Shown here: positions 10,091 to 19,091 of the stretch, in pieces
Layout of the letters: every line of letters starts with the position of its first letter
Position numbering within the stretch: the first letter of the stretch is position 1
Source: Thermoguttaceae bacterium
GTDB taxonomy: Bacteria > Planctomycetota > Planctomycetia > Pirellulales > Thermoguttaceae
NCBI GenBank assembly: GCA_017436025.1
Contig: JAFSDX010000241.1
Location: 1 to 59,346 of the forward strand
Reading direction: 5' to 3'
DNA: 59,346 bases
Translations under genes and position numbers: made by a program
Notes under the pieces: model-generated
Seen by the model: the letters and a program-made list of their open reading frames with translations, nothing else
The model's database searches: none
Told to the model about the DNA's origin: nothing

Positions 10091-10918
10091 ATGCAATCCG
10101 AAAACGCTCCCGCGCCGTTCGAGGCCGTTTCCCCCGGCGCCGTTCCCCCTAACCCGCCGATTCCGCGACACATAGCGATCGTAATGGACGGCAACGGTCG
10201 TTGGGCCGAGCGTCGCGGACTTCCGCGTCCGGAGGGTCATATTCGCGGTTCGGAAATCGTCCCGAAGTTGGTCGAAGAGGCGTCGAATCTCGGAATCGAA
10301 CGGTTGACGCTCTATTGCTTTTCGAGCGAAAACTGGAAGCGTCCGCAACTCGAACTGAACGCGCTGATGGCCCTGTTGAAGGCGTATATGATCGAGCAGC
10401 GCCCGATGTTGGAAGCGCAGAACGTGCGACTCCGCGTCGTCGGACGCCGCGACGGAATCCCCGCCGACGTTCTCGCCGAGATGGACAAAACGGTCGAGTT
10501 AAGCGCGCAAAACACCGGCTTAACGTTAGCGCTGGCAATCAATTACGGCGCGCGTCTTGAAATCGTCGACGCGGTTCGAGCGATCGTCGCGGAGCTTTCC
10601 GACCCGGCGTCGCGAGCGGCGGCGCTCGAACGAGCGGGCGTTTCGACCGTCGACGAGCTGATCGACGAGCGTTACTTTGCGTCGCGTCTTTACGAACCGG
10701 ACGCGCCCGACCCCGACCTCCTTATCCGCACCGGCGGCGAAATGCGGTTGAGCAACTATCTCCTTTGGCAGCTAAGTTATTCGGAGCTTTGGGTTTCCGA
10801 CGTTCTTTGGCCGGACTTCACCAAAGAGACGCTTTGGGACGCGATTCGCGCCTTTCAAAAACGCAAACGTCGTTTCGGCGGGCTGAACGCTCCGGAAAAA
10901 GCGGACGGCGTTCTTTAA
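10091..10918 (+). CDS. uppS: Isoprenyl transferase (undecaprenyl diphosphate synthase type)
   Basis: This cis-prenyltransferase extends farnesyl diphosphate with isopentenyl diphosphate to make the C55 carrier lipid for peptidoglycan and glycan assembly. The protein is 275 aa. Conserved regions are all visible: MDGNGRWA with catalytic D33, GHIRGSE, the LTLYCFSSENWKRP segment, and the C-terminal DPDLLIRTGGEMRLSNYLLWQ pyrophosphate-binding stretch. The ATG at 10091 is chosen because AAGGAA lies seven bases before it; upstream in-frame sequence is not family-like. The gene has its own promoter and a strong terminator, so it looks monocistronic. Confidence 0.96.
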   Translation: MQSENAPAPFEAVSPGAVPPNPPIPRHIAIVMDGNGRWAERRGLPRPEGHIRGSEIVPKLVEEASNLGIERLTLYCFSSENWKRPQLELNALMALLKAYMIEQRPMLEAQNVRLRVVGRRDGIPADVLAEMDKTVELSAQNTGLTLALAINYGARLEIVDAVRAIVAELSDPASRAAALERAGVSTVDELIDERYFASRLYEPDAPDPDLLIRTGGEMRLSNYLLWQLSYSELWVSDVLWPDFTKETLWDAIRAFQKRKRRFGGLNAPEKADGVL

Positions 10919-10970
10919 TCGCCGCTCGACCGTCTCCGTTAAACCTTGACATTTAACGACTTGCGCAACC

Positions 10971-11008
10971 AAAAGAAACCGCGTTTTTCCCGACGCGGTT
11001 TCTTTTTT
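10971..11008 (+). terminator. Intrinsic terminator of uppS
   Basis: An AGAAACCGCGT/ACGCGGTTTCT stem with a short T/C loop is followed by six Ts, 50 bp after the uppS stop. Confidence 0.9.
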
Positions 11009-11140
11009 CGCCGTTGACGCAACGTTTTTCAAATAATCAAAGCGCGTTCTCGGCGCTATTTTCAAAAAATCAAACGCCCCCCTTTTCCCCGCGTTCCCCG
11101 CCTTGTCGACGCTATTTTCTCAAAATTTCGCCCTATTTTC

Positions 11141-11169
11141 TTGAAACGCGCGCTTTCTTTTGATATAAT
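11141..11169 (+). promoter_or_regulatory. Promoter of the HzsA-related gene
   Basis: TTGAAA (11141-11146) and TATAAT (11164-11169) have a 17-bp spacer, about 90 bp before the start codon. Confidence 0.75.
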
Positions 11170-11257
11170 CGACGTTAGCGGCGTTCGTTTTATTCGCGAC
11201 ACGCCGTCGATTTCGCGTTTTCCTTCCCCCCGCGCTTTTTCGTTTTTCGGAGGTTTT

Positions 11258-13972
11258 ATGCGACGCCTACTAACTTTCCGCCGCTTTATTTTCCTCGCAA
11301 CCGTTTTTATTTCAAGCGCTTGCAACGCCGCGTTTAGCGTCGACGCTCCGTCGAGCGACGCGCTTTCCGCCGACTTCCGCGCCAAAATCGTCGACGATTG
11401 GCGCCGTCAAGAAGCGACGTTCGGTCGCGAGTTCGGCTCCCGCGAGTCGCTCGACGCCCTCAAAACCCGCGCCGCCGACCTCCACGACTACCACGACGCC
11501 GAAGAAGCGACGACGCCCGCCCACCGCGCACGACTCGTCGCCGCCCACGACGCCGCCGAACAACTCCCGTCCGACGCCGACGCCGCTTCGACGCTAACCG
11601 CTTGCGAAACCTTGCGTTGGGCCGTTCGCGACGCGGCTTTAGCGAATCCGCTCGTCGCCGGAAAGAAGCTACTTTTCGTCAAGAAAAACCGTTTCGTTTG
11701 TCAAATGTTGCATGAATATCTCGGCTATTATTACGAGTACGGCGGGCTTTCCGGCGGCGGTCTCTTCGTCTTGGAGAACCCCGGTTTTTCCGACGCGACC
11801 CGCGAACTTGGCGCCGGCAAACTTCCGCGCGGCGTCTATCAAACGCCGTCCTTATCTTTCGACGGCAAAACGGTTTACTTCTCGTTCGCCGACCTTTCGC
11901 AAGTTCAGCCGGAAGACGCGCCCCTCCGAACGTCCCGCGACCTCGCCGGGCTCGGCCTTTGGGAACGCTTTCACGAAGAATACGAAAACCGCGAAGACGG
12001 CAAGTTCCACCTCTTCGCGCTCGACCTCGAAACCGAGACGCCGCGCCAACTTACGTTCGGGCCGTTCGACGATTTTTCGCCGCTTCCGCTTCCGGACGGT
12101 TCGCTCGGCTTCGTCTCGACGCGACGCGGCGGCTTCGCCCGTTGCAACTCGCATTGGGAACCGCTCCAAACGCATACGTTGCACCAACTTATGAAGGACG
12201 GCAAAACGATTCGCCGCCTCTCCTATCACGAAACGGACGAATGGAACCCGTCGCTAACTCCCGACGGTAGAATCGTTTACACGCGTTGGGATTACGTCGA
12301 CCGCGACGCCGCGAAACATCACGGCCTTTGGCTGACGAACCCGGACGGAACGAACGCGACAAGTCTTTTCGGCAACTACACTTACGAAGTCAACGCTTGC
12401 TACCAAGCGCGGGCGATTCCCGGTTCCAACAAATACGTCTTCATCATCGGCGGGCACCATTGGGTTATCGGCGGGGGCTTGGCGCTCCTCGACCCGTCGC
12501 GCCTCCAATACGACGCGCAAACCGCCGAAGATTCGCTCGCGCCGATCGAAAATCTTTCGCCGGAAATCGCTTGGGCGGAGTCGCCGGACGAATGTCCGAA
12601 ATCTTATTATTACGCGCCTTATCCGCTTTCGGAAGACGTCTACCTCACGTCGTACAGCGCGGAACCGCTCGGCGGAATGGCGTCCCCCGACCACCCGACC
12701 GACGCCGGCAAACTCGGCCTTTATTACCGCGACCGATTCGGGAATCTCGAACTTTTATTCGACGACCCTAACTTTTCTTGCCTTTGCCCGATTCCGCTCG
12801 AAGCGACCGAAGCGCCCGCGCCCTTCCCGACCGCGCTTCCGCCGTCGGCGTTCGAACCGCGCGGCGAATTTGGAACGCAAAACGAGCCGTCGGCGGGACT
12901 TAAAACCGGGCCTTGGGCCGAACTTTGGGACGCGCCCGCTCTCGACGAAACGCCGATCGACGCCGCGTCGCAAAACGACGCTCAAACGTCCCTTGACGCC
13001 GCGTCGCAAAACGACGCTCAAACGCCACTTGACGCCGCGTCGCAAAATAACGGTAAAACGACGCTCGACGCCGCGTCGCCCAACGACGGCGCGCCGTCCG
13101 AACCGTTCGGAACCTTTTTCCTTGCCGACGTTTACGAAAGCCTCGCGCCGCTTCCGGAAGGACGAAAAATCGTCGAGTTGCGCGTCTTCCAACTCTTGCC
13201 GAAATACCCCGATTTCCCCGGGAACACGCCGCGACTCGGACACGCTTACGCGGAAAACGCCCGACTTTACCTCGGTTCCGTTCCGGTCGAGACGGACGGT
13301 TCCGCGCACTTTAAAGCCCCGTCGCGCAAGCCTTTATACTTCCAAGCGGTCGACGAAACCGGGCGCGCCGTTCAGACGATGCGGAGCGAAGTTTACCTGC
13401 AAGACGGCGAAAGTCGCGGTTGCGTCGGTTGCCACGAACAAGCCGGTTACACAGGCCAAAACGTTGAAACGCAAAGCCTTGCGCTCGGTCGCTCGGCCTC
13501 CGAAATCGCGCCCGGCCCGAGAGACGCCCGCCCGTTCGCGTTCCCGCGCTTGATTCAGCCGATTCTCGACCGCGCCTGCGTCTCCTGTCATCGCGACGCC
13601 GACGCAACCAACGAAAACGCAACGACTTCCAACGACGTTCCCGCCGTCGCGCCCGACTTGACCGGCGCCGTCGAAGGGGAGTTTACCCGCTCTTACGACG
13701 CCTTGAAGCCGTATTTGCGTTGGTACGAATGGGGCGGCGCGTCGATTCAACAGGTCGCGACGCTCCCGGGTCGCTGCGGCGCCGACGAAAGCCCGCTAAC
13801 CGCGATTCTCGACGACGAAAATCACCGCGACCTGCCGAACTTCGTCGACGCCGACCGTCGAACGCTTTATCTTTGGCTCGACGCAAACGTTCCGTTTTAC
13901 GGCGTTTACGACCGACGCGAACGTCAAAAAATCTTGAACGGCGAACGCGTCGCGCCGCCGCGCCTTCAATAA
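11258..13972 (+). CDS. Exported HzsA-related protein with two CxxCH motifs, 904 aa
   Basis: The ATG at 11258 follows GGAGG by four bases and opens a signal peptide ending near SSACNAAFS. The central half resembles the beta-propeller/middle domain of the hydrazine synthase alpha-subunit family (TolB-like WDTNPSL-type strands such as DEWNPSLTPDGRIVYTRW and GSLGFVSTRRGG). The C-terminal part has two cytochrome-c-type sites, C722-x2-C725-H726 and C774-x2-C777-H778. Many non-anammox planctomycetes encode such proteins, presumably periplasmic haem proteins of unknown reaction; nothing here implies anammox. A linker carries four near-perfect 12-residue repeats (DAASQNDAQTxL). It has its own promoter, and the Sufu-like gene follows about 100 bp downstream on the same strand. 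Confidence 0.85.
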   Translation: MRRLLTFRRFIFLATVFISSACNAAFSVDAPSSDALSADFRAKIVDDWRRQEATFGREFGSRESLDALKTRAADLHDYHDAEEATTPAHRARLVAAHDAAEQLPSDADAASTLTACETLRWAVRDAALANPLVAGKKLLFVKKNRFVCQMLHEYLGYYYEYGGLSGGGLFVLENPGFSDATRELGAGKLPRGVYQTPSLSFDGKTVYFSFADLSQVQPEDAPLRTSRDLAGLGLWERFHEEYENREDGKFHLFALDLETETPRQLTFGPFDDFSPLPLPDGSLGFVSTRRGGFARCNSHWEPLQTHTLHQLMKDGKTIRRLSYHETDEWNPSLTPDGRIVYTRWDYVDRDAAKHHGLWLTNPDGTNATSLFGNYTYEVNACYQARAIPGSNKYVFIIGGHHWVIGGGLALLDPSRLQYDAQTAEDSLAPIENLSPEIAWAESPDECPKSYYYAPYPLSEDVYLTSYSAEPLGGMASPDHPTDAGKLGLYYRDRFGNLELLFDDPNFSCLCPIPLEATEAPAPFPTALPPSAFEPRGEFGTQNEPSAGLKTGPWAELWDAPALDETPIDAASQNDAQTSLDAASQNDAQTPLDAASQNNGKTTLDAASPNDGAPSEPFGTFFLADVYESLAPLPEGRKIVELRVFQLLPKYPDFPGNTPRLGHAYAENARLYLGSVPVETDGSAHFKAPSRKPLYFQAVDETGRAVQTMRSEVYLQDGESRGCVGCHEQAGYTGQNVETQSLALGRSASEIAPGPRDARPFAFPRLIQPILDRACVSCHRDADATNENATTSNDVPAVAPDLTGAVEGEFTRSYDALKPYLRWYEWGGASIQQVATLPGRCGADESPLTAILDDENHRDLPNFVDADRRTLYLWLDANVPFYGVYDRRERQKILNGERVAPPRLQ
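12959..13100 (+). repeat. 36-bp tandem repeat (x4) inside HzsA-related gene
   Basis: Units start at 12959, 12995, 13031 and 13067. Each encodes 12 residues of the form DAASQNDAQTSL. The first two are almost identical and the last two diverge. It sits in a linker between the propeller and haem-motif regions, so copy number can change without breaking the frame. Confidence 0.9.
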
Positions 13973-14076
13973 ACTCCCTTCCCGTTTCCAGCGCGACGTC
14001 GAGCGGTTCGCCCCGTCTCGGCGCCGCGCAAAAAACGCTTCAATTTTCAGAAAATCAAACTAAAGGAGTTTTTCCG

Positions 14077-14871
14077 ATGAACGACCAACGCGATTCCCTT
14101 GAAGATATCCCCGAAGAACAACCGGAAAACTTTTGCAATCAAGAATTTACCGACGCCGAAGCGGAACGCGGTCAGCGCCATACGGAACGCCTCCTCGAAG
14201 AGATTTTGGGCCCAAGCGAACCGCTCGTTTTGCATTCGATCGTTCCGTTTTGCGTCGGCGGGGCGCTCGACCTTTACTATTACGCCAATTCGCGTTTCGG
14301 CGGGACGTTTTTCGCGTCGCAGGAACTGACGGCGCCGGAATTTCTCCCGTCGAACCGTTCCTTCGACGCGTTCGAACTCGCTATCGCGACGCGACTTAAG
14401 ATTAAGTTCCAACCGACGCCAACGGCCTCCGACGCCCCGACGGAAACGAAAAAGCCGAGTTTCTTCAAGCGTCTTTTCGGTCGCGAAAAGCCGGTCGAAT
14501 CGCCCGAAGAAAAGAAGCGCGGCGACCTCCATCGCGTTTTAACAAACTTGGCGTTTTACGTCTGTTCGGAGGGCGTCGAAGTCAACGGTTACGACACGTT
14601 GGAATTTCCGCAAGAATTTGAAGACGAACGACTTGCGGGCCGTTGTTTCGTCTTCGACGAACTTCCGGCGGCGGCGCCCGTTCCGGTTCCGACGTCGCCC
14701 GACGAAAGATCGCCGCTCGACGGCAAGCGCTTCGGCGTTTTGCTCGCGATCGAAGTCTTCCGCCAAGAAATGAATTGGGCCCGCGAACAAGGGACGGAGC
14801 AACTCGTTAAGCGCCTCCAAGCCGCCGGCGCCTATCCGTTCTCCGACCTCGACCGCAATCCTGTCGTTTAA
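14077..14871 (+). CDS. Sufu (suppressor of fused)-like domain protein, 264 aa
   Basis: AAGGAG lies nine bases before the ATG. The order of segments fits the Sufu family: a DLYYYANSRFGGTFFASQELT strand region, a FELAIATRLKIKF strand, the helix HRVLTNLAFYVCSEG, and a late FGVLLAIEVFRQEMNWAREQGTEQLVKRL block. The last matches the arrangement of the Sufu FGVVTFLQIVG...EELHSAQ...LLR region. This is by eye only. Bacterial Sufu-domain proteins are widespread and often tied to contact-dependent or immunity-like functions, but the role here is unknown. A proline/Lys-rich insert (about 110-150) interrupts the domain. The protein is cytoplasmic, with no leader. Confidence 0.6.
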   Translation: MNDQRDSLEDIPEEQPENFCNQEFTDAEAERGQRHTERLLEEILGPSEPLVLHSIVPFCVGGALDLYYYANSRFGGTFFASQELTAPEFLPSNRSFDAFELAIATRLKIKFQPTPTASDAPTETKKPSFFKRLFGREKPVESPEEKKRGDLHRVLTNLAFYVCSEGVEVNGYDTLEFPQEFEDERLAGRCFVFDELPAAAPVPVPTSPDERSPLDGKRFGVLLAIEVFRQEMNWAREQGTEQLVKRLQAAGAYPFSDLDRNPVV

Positions 14872-14941
14872 CGCCGCTAAAGTCCGCGCTCAGGTTGTTT
14901 AAACGTTGCCCTTCGAAACGCCGACGCCTTCCAACTTAGCG

Positions 14942-14980
14942 AAAAAAAAACGCCGCCGACCGACCGTCGACGGCGTTTTC
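14942..14980. terminator. Terminator between convergent genes
   Basis: AAAACGCCG...CGGCGTTTT inverted repeat flanked by an A-run and a T-run. It lies between the Sufu-like gene and the radical SAM gene and could serve both directions. Confidence 0.75.
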
Positions 14981-15074
14981 GTTCTCATTTTAGCGCGTCG
15001 GGCGTTCGTCAAAATTTCCGCCGACGCGACTTGCGACGGCTTCGCGTCGTCATTTCCGGCGTCTTTTCGCCATT

Positions 15075-16040
15075 TTAGCGCTCGAAAAACTTCCCTTGCC
15101 AAGAATCGCGGCGGCGGAACACGACGTCGACGGCGTTACGCGCGGCGTGTTTCTTCGCGGTCCAATCGGGCGCCAGCAAATACGGCTCCGACGCTTCCCC
15201 GGAAATCCGCTCGATCACCGTCTCCGGCGACTGCAGCTCCAAAAAGTCGACGACCGCCTCCGCGTAATCGTCGAGCGACGGCGGCTCGACCTTCCCGGCT
15301 TCCCAAAGTCGCGCCAGCTTCGTGTTCCGCACGACGTAAAGATGGTGAAGTTTTAACGAATGGAAGCCCAAATCGGCGACCAGCCGCGCCGTCCGCCGCA
15401 TATCGTCGCGAGTTTCGCCGGGCGCCCCCAAAATGACGTGCGTCCCGAGCCGCAATCCGCGCTCCTTCGCCCGTCGAACGGCGTCGACGAACGTCGCGAC
15501 GTCGTGTCCGCGGTTGAAGAATTTCAGCGTCGCGTCGTTGGCCGACTGGAGCCCGATTTCAAGCGCGAGCCATTTTTCGCGAGCGATTTCGGCCAACAGG
15601 TCGAGAACCGGGTCGGGGAGCGCGTCCGGACGGGTGCCGATCGCCAAGCCGACGACTTCCGGACGCCGCAACGCAATCTCGTATTTGCAACGCAATTCGT
15701 CGAGCGGCGCGTGCGTGTTCGTCGACGGCTGGAAATACGCGATGAAGCGGTCGACGTCGAAACGGCGGCGGAGTTGGCGGATTCCGTCGTCGAGCTGCGC
15801 GTCGAGGTCGTCGAGTCCGAAAAAACGGCCCGGGCTGAAACTGACCGCGTCGCAATAAATACAGCCGCCGCGCCCGACCGTTCCGTCGATGTTCGGGCAA
15901 GAAAAATGGGCGTCGACGCTGATCTTGCGGACGACGCCGCCAAATTCGCGTTTAAAATAGGCGCTTAAGGGAAAATAACGCGCCCCAGAACGCCGCCAAA
16001 ACGGAACACCGTCGTCGCCCAGTCTCCCCGTTTCTCCCAT
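15075..16040 (-). CDS. TIGR01212/YhcC-family radical SAM protein
   Basis: This 321-aa protein carries the family's atypical cluster motif C48-x11-C60-x2-C63 (CPNIDGTVGRGGCIYC), which binds the 4Fe-4S cluster that cleaves S-adenosylmethionine. Further hallmarks are AYFQPSTNTHAPLDELR, the VVGLAIGTRPD strand, LEIGLQSANDATLKFFNRGHD and GTHVILGAPGETRDD. Bacterial relatives (YhcC) have no firmly established substrate; RNA modification has been proposed for related proteins. The N-terminal 20 residues are an extension before the conserved YFPLSAYFKREFG. The start has only a weak ribosome-binding site. Confidence 0.92.
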   Translation of the reverse strand: MGETGRLGDDGVPFWRRSGARYFPLSAYFKREFGGVVRKISVDAHFSCPNIDGTVGRGGCIYCDAVSFSPGRFFGLDDLDAQLDDGIRQLRRRFDVDRFIAYFQPSTNTHAPLDELRCKYEIALRRPEVVGLAIGTRPDALPDPVLDLLAEIAREKWLALEIGLQSANDATLKFFNRGHDVATFVDAVRRAKERGLRLGTHVILGAPGETRDDMRRTARLVADLGFHSLKLHHLYVVRNTKLARLWEAGKVEPPSLDDYAEAVVDFLELQSPETVIERISGEASEPYLLAPDWTAKKHAARNAVDVVFRRRDSWQGKFFER

Positions 16041-16167
16041 TTTACCCGCTTCGCCTTTCTTTTCGCAACCGCGCGACGCTCGCCAATTCGCGCCGCGAAC
16101 GTCTTTCGCCCTTATATTATTAATAACGTCAAAATCGCGACGCGAACGCCCGTTAGCGGCAACGTCG

Positions 16168-16336
16168 AAACGCCGTCGAGCGTTCGGCGCGCAACCGCTT
16201 TTAGCGTCTCAAAAACCAACCGACGCTAAATAACGCCGTTTTCCAACGTCAAAACGCCGTCGAGCGTTCGGCGCGCAACCACTTTTAGCGTCTCAAAAAC
16301 CAACCGACGCTAAATAACGCCGTTTTTTCCAACGTC
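16168..16336. repeat. 84-bp intergenic tandem duplication
   Basis: Two nearly identical 84-bp units start with CGCCGTCGAGCGTTCGGCGC at 16171 and 16255. Inside each, TTTAGCGTC and GACGCTAAA form an inverted repeat with a 13-15 bp loop, so each unit can fold as a hairpin. The second unit abuts the stop codon of the GNAT gene. Confidence 0.85.
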
Positions 16337-17267
16337 AAGCGGTTTCCGGCATAAAGGTCGGCAAGACGACGCCGTTGCGGGGGCCCGCTTCGCCGCGAAC
16401 TTGCGCGACGTGAATTTCGGTGTTCTTCGCTCCGAGCGCGTACATCGCGGCGCGGAGTTCCTTCGCGTCGGTCGGAATCAGGAAGATCGGCGACCATTTC
16501 CCGGCGTATCGGTTCAGCTCCGTTCGAATCAACGCGGCGGCTTGCGCTTCGGTTCGCGCGGCGCCGGGGCCGACCATCGCGCTCCCCGGGTCTTTCACCG
16601 AACCGACGAAACCGCAAATCTCGCCGGTCGCGTCGTCGACCAAGACGCTGAGCCCCCAAATTCCGTCCTTATTTTCGATAAAATACGCAAAGTCTTTCGA
16701 GCGGTCGATCCCGTAAATCTCCGTTTCGAGCGCGACCAACGCCGGAACGTCTTCGGGCGTCGCCGGGCGAATCGTCGTTCCGGCGGGCGCGTCGACCGGA
16801 AAACCTTCGGCGGGAACGGCGACCGTCATATCTTGGAAGACGGCGGTCGGAACGAACCCGGCGCGGTTGTACGACGAGAAGGAATCGAGGTTCATCGCGC
16901 TCGAAACCAAACGCAACGGCTGATTGCGGCGCTCGGCGACGTCGACGATATATTTCAACAGCTTCGACGAAACCTTGCGCCCGAAATACTCCGGCGCGAC
17001 TGTCATAATCCCGAGCGACACGTGCGTCGGACGCGGGTGAAAGAAGCAAGACCCGGCGATTTTCCCCGTCTCGGCGTCCTCCGCGACGACGCAGCAATCC
17101 GGGTCGAGCGCGTCGTAAACCCGAGCGTAAAGGGTCGCCGCCTCAGCCGACGGAACGACTTCGAACCCGCGGTTCTTCTTGTACCAAACGTTCAGCGAGT
17201 CGCAAATCAACGCCGCGACCGCCGCGTCGTCCTCCGCTTTCTTCAACCGAATCAAAATGTTCGCCAT
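16335..17267 (-). CDS. Tandem GNAT-family N-acetyltransferase
   Basis: The protein is 310 aa with two GNAT-like halves. Residues 1-150 contain CVVAEDAETGKIAGSCFF and the acetyl-CoA-binding region IMTVAPEYFGRKVSSKLLKYIVDVAE, with the R/Q-x-x-G/A-x-G/S pyrophosphate loop partly altered. Residues 165-290 contain a second, more diverged domain (RPATPEDVPALVALETEIYG). The acceptor substrate cannot be inferred. An 84-bp repeat ends at its stop codon and a run of 17-bp repeats lies before its start. Confidence 0.85.
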   Translation of the reverse strand: MANILIRLKKAEDDAAVAALICDSLNVWYKKNRGFEVVPSAEAATLYARVYDALDPDCCVVAEDAETGKIAGSCFFHPRPTHVSLGIMTVAPEYFGRKVSSKLLKYIVDVAERRNQPLRLVSSAMNLDSFSSYNRAGFVPTAVFQDMTVAVPAEGFPVDAPAGTTIRPATPEDVPALVALETEIYGIDRSKDFAYFIENKDGIWGLSVLVDDATGEICGFVGSVKDPGSAMVGPGAARTEAQAAALIRTELNRYAGKWSPIFLIPTDAKELRAAMYALGAKNTEIHVAQVRGEAGPRNGVVLPTFMPETA

Positions 17268-17283
17268 CGGCGCCGCCGTCCTT

Positions 17284-17437
17284 TCTTGCGTTGTTTACTT
17301 TTCTTACGTCGCTTGCTTTTTTTACGTTGTTTACTTTTTTTACGTCGTTTACTTTTTTACGTCGTTTACTTTTTTACGTTGTTTACTTTTTTACGTCGTT
17401 TACTTTTTACGTTGTTTACTTTTCTTGCGTTATTCTT
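17284..17437. repeat. About 17-bp T-rich tandem repeat, eight to nine copies
   Basis: Degenerate units of the form ACGTCGTTTACTTTTTT repeat through the whole gap between the GNAT start and the cdsA stop. Variants are ACGTTG and TTGCGT. On the minus strand this is a purine-rich AAAAAGTAAACGACGT array directly upstream of the GNAT gene. Confidence 0.85.
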
Positions 17438-17558
17438 ACCGTTTTGCCAATTTAACGACTTGCGCCGCTTTTACTATTTCAGCCATTCCCCCTAAACCGC
17501 CGTTCCGGGGGAACGCCGAAGCCGCAAACCGTTTCCCAACTTACCCAATTTCACCGTT

Positions 17559-18809
17559 TTACTTGATAACGTGAAACGCCCAAAGCCCGAACGCGACCGG
17601 CGCCGCGAGGAGAAGCGAGTCGTAAATATCGAGGAAACCGCCGAAACCGGGCACGTTCGTTCCGGAGTCTTTGCGCATCACGTCGCGCTTGATCAGCGAT
17701 TCGGCCAAGTCGCCGAGCATTCCGGCCAAGCCGACCGCGAGCCCGTAAATAACGACGCCGACCCAAGTCGTTTGCGACGGAGAACCGGTCGCCAACGGGA
17801 AAAGAACCGCGACGGAAAGCCAAGCGCCGAAAATCGCGAACGCGATCCCGCCGATCGCGCCCTCGATCGTTTTGCCGGGACTCAAACTCGGCGCCATCTT
17901 GTGTCGCCCGATCAGCCGCCCGACCGTGTACGCGCCGACGTCGCACAATTTCGCAACAATAATCATCGAAACCAACGCCGGGACGCCGTACGCGATGCGC
18001 AACATCACCAAGAACGAGCCGAGCAAGCCGACGTAAACGATCGCGAAAACGGCGCCGGTCAGGTTGATCAGGTGCCCGCCCGGGAGTTTGAAGCGGAGCA
18101 TCTCGCCAACGAACGCGATCAGAACGCCCGCCGCGATCGCTAGGAGCGTATGAACGCTAGCGAAGGCCGCCGTCTTCCATTGCGCGCCGTCCGAAAACGC
18201 CCAAAACGACCGCGACGCCAACTCGCCGCGACCGTCGAAGTCCGCGTCTCGGCGCTCGACGCTCTTTCCGCTCTTTCCGCCGTTTGCGGCGTTTTCACCC
18301 GTCTCCGCTTCGTCGCCTTGGAGAGAGCGCAACGCGACCGACGCCGTTTCGAGCGCTTCAAGCGCGCGGGCGATTTCCTCGTCTTTTTTCGCGTCCTCGG
18401 AAACGTCGTCGTTCCCCGTTTCGGCGAGCGTTTGCGACGGCGCCTCGGCGAGCGTTCGTTCCAACTCGATCAAGAGCGGAAGCGAGTTGTAACTCGACGC
18501 CCAACAAAGAAGAATCGTCCCGAAAACGCCGAAATAAATCGTCGTCCGACGCGGATAAATCCCCCCGGCGTTCAGGAGCAAAAGCGCCTCTTTGCAAAGG
18601 AAATAGACGCAAATCAAAAAAAACGGTATCAGCGCCAACCCCGGCGCCGGCGCCTTCGCGTCGAGATAACAAAGCCCGACCAACGCCGCGACGACCGGAA
18701 TCCCGATCGATAAACGCCAAATCAACATCGTCAAAACCCAAAAATATTGCTCGACCTTCGCGCTCGACGCCAAAAGCGCTCGACGACGCGCAAGGCTTAA
18801 CGTTTTCAT
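17559..18809 (-). CDS. cdsA: Phosphatidate cytidylyltransferase
   Basis: CdsA makes CDP-diacylglycerol from phosphatidic acid and CTP, the precursor of bacterial phospholipids, in the inner membrane. The 416-aa protein has the family signature near its C-terminus (SLIKRDVMRKDSG...PGFGGFLDIYDS). The usual PGHGG...DR is PGFGG...DI, a variation I recall from other planctomycetes. About eight hydrophobic segments are visible. A polar loop of about 120 residues (around 110-230, E/A/D-rich) separates the first four from the rest and is longer than in E. coli CdsA. The ATG at 18809 (MKTLSLARRR) is used; a TTG 60 bases upstream overlaps a TATAAT box and is unlikely to be the start. Confidence 0.93.
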   Translation of the reverse strand: MKTLSLARRRALLASSAKVEQYFWVLTMLIWRLSIGIPVVAALVGLCYLDAKAPAPGLALIPFFLICVYFLCKEALLLLNAGGIYPRRTTIYFGVFGTILLCWASSYNSLPLLIELERTLAEAPSQTLAETGNDDVSEDAKKDEEIARALEALETASVALRSLQGDEAETGENAANGGKSGKSVERRDADFDGRGELASRSFWAFSDGAQWKTAAFASVHTLLAIAAGVLIAFVGEMLRFKLPGGHLINLTGAVFAIVYVGLLGSFLVMLRIAYGVPALVSMIIVAKLCDVGAYTVGRLIGRHKMAPSLSPGKTIEGAIGGIAFAIFGAWLSVAVLFPLATGSPSQTTWVGVVIYGLAVGLAGMLGDLAESLIKRDVMRKDSGTNVPGFGGFLDIYDSLLLAAPVAFGLWAFHVIK

Positions 18810-18868
18810 CGCCCGTCCGACGCGGCGCCGTCCCCAATCGAGCGACGCGACGCCGACGTCCGACTCCA

Positions 18869-18874
18869 ATTATA
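18869..18874 (-). promoter_or_regulatory. Candidate -10 box for cdsA
   Basis: A perfect TATAAT on the minus strand lies 60 bp before the cdsA ATG. No well-placed -35 box is seen; a TTGACG upstream is only 10 bp away. Confidence 0.4.
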
Positions 18875-19063
18875 CTTCGTTTCGCGTCAAAATTCCAGTC
18901 TCTCCTTTCCTTTACTCGACATTTTTTCGCAAAAATTTCCGTTCCTCGCGCATTTTCCACCTCTCGCAAGCGCGCAAACAACCGCTCCGTCCGTTATATT
19001 CATTAAAGGACGTTTTTTCGTCAACAGAATTGGGAAAAAAGCGCGTTTTGTAAAGAATCCGAA

Positions 19064-19091
19064 TTGATTTTTTACCGTCTTCGCCTATCCT
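19064..19091 (+). promoter_or_regulatory. Promoter candidate with long leader before DUF4912 gene
   Basis: TTGATT (19064-19069) and TATCCT (19086-19091) have a 16-bp spacer. If used, the transcript has about 340 bases of leader before the start at 19436, in which I see no known riboswitch. Confidence 0.4.

Noticed and set aside
11258..13972. Evidence for anammox metabolism from the HzsA-related protein
   Set aside because: Only a lone alpha-like paralogue is present with two CxxCH motifs. Such proteins are common in non-anammox planctomycetes and no beta/gamma subunit or hydrazine dehydrogenase is nearby.
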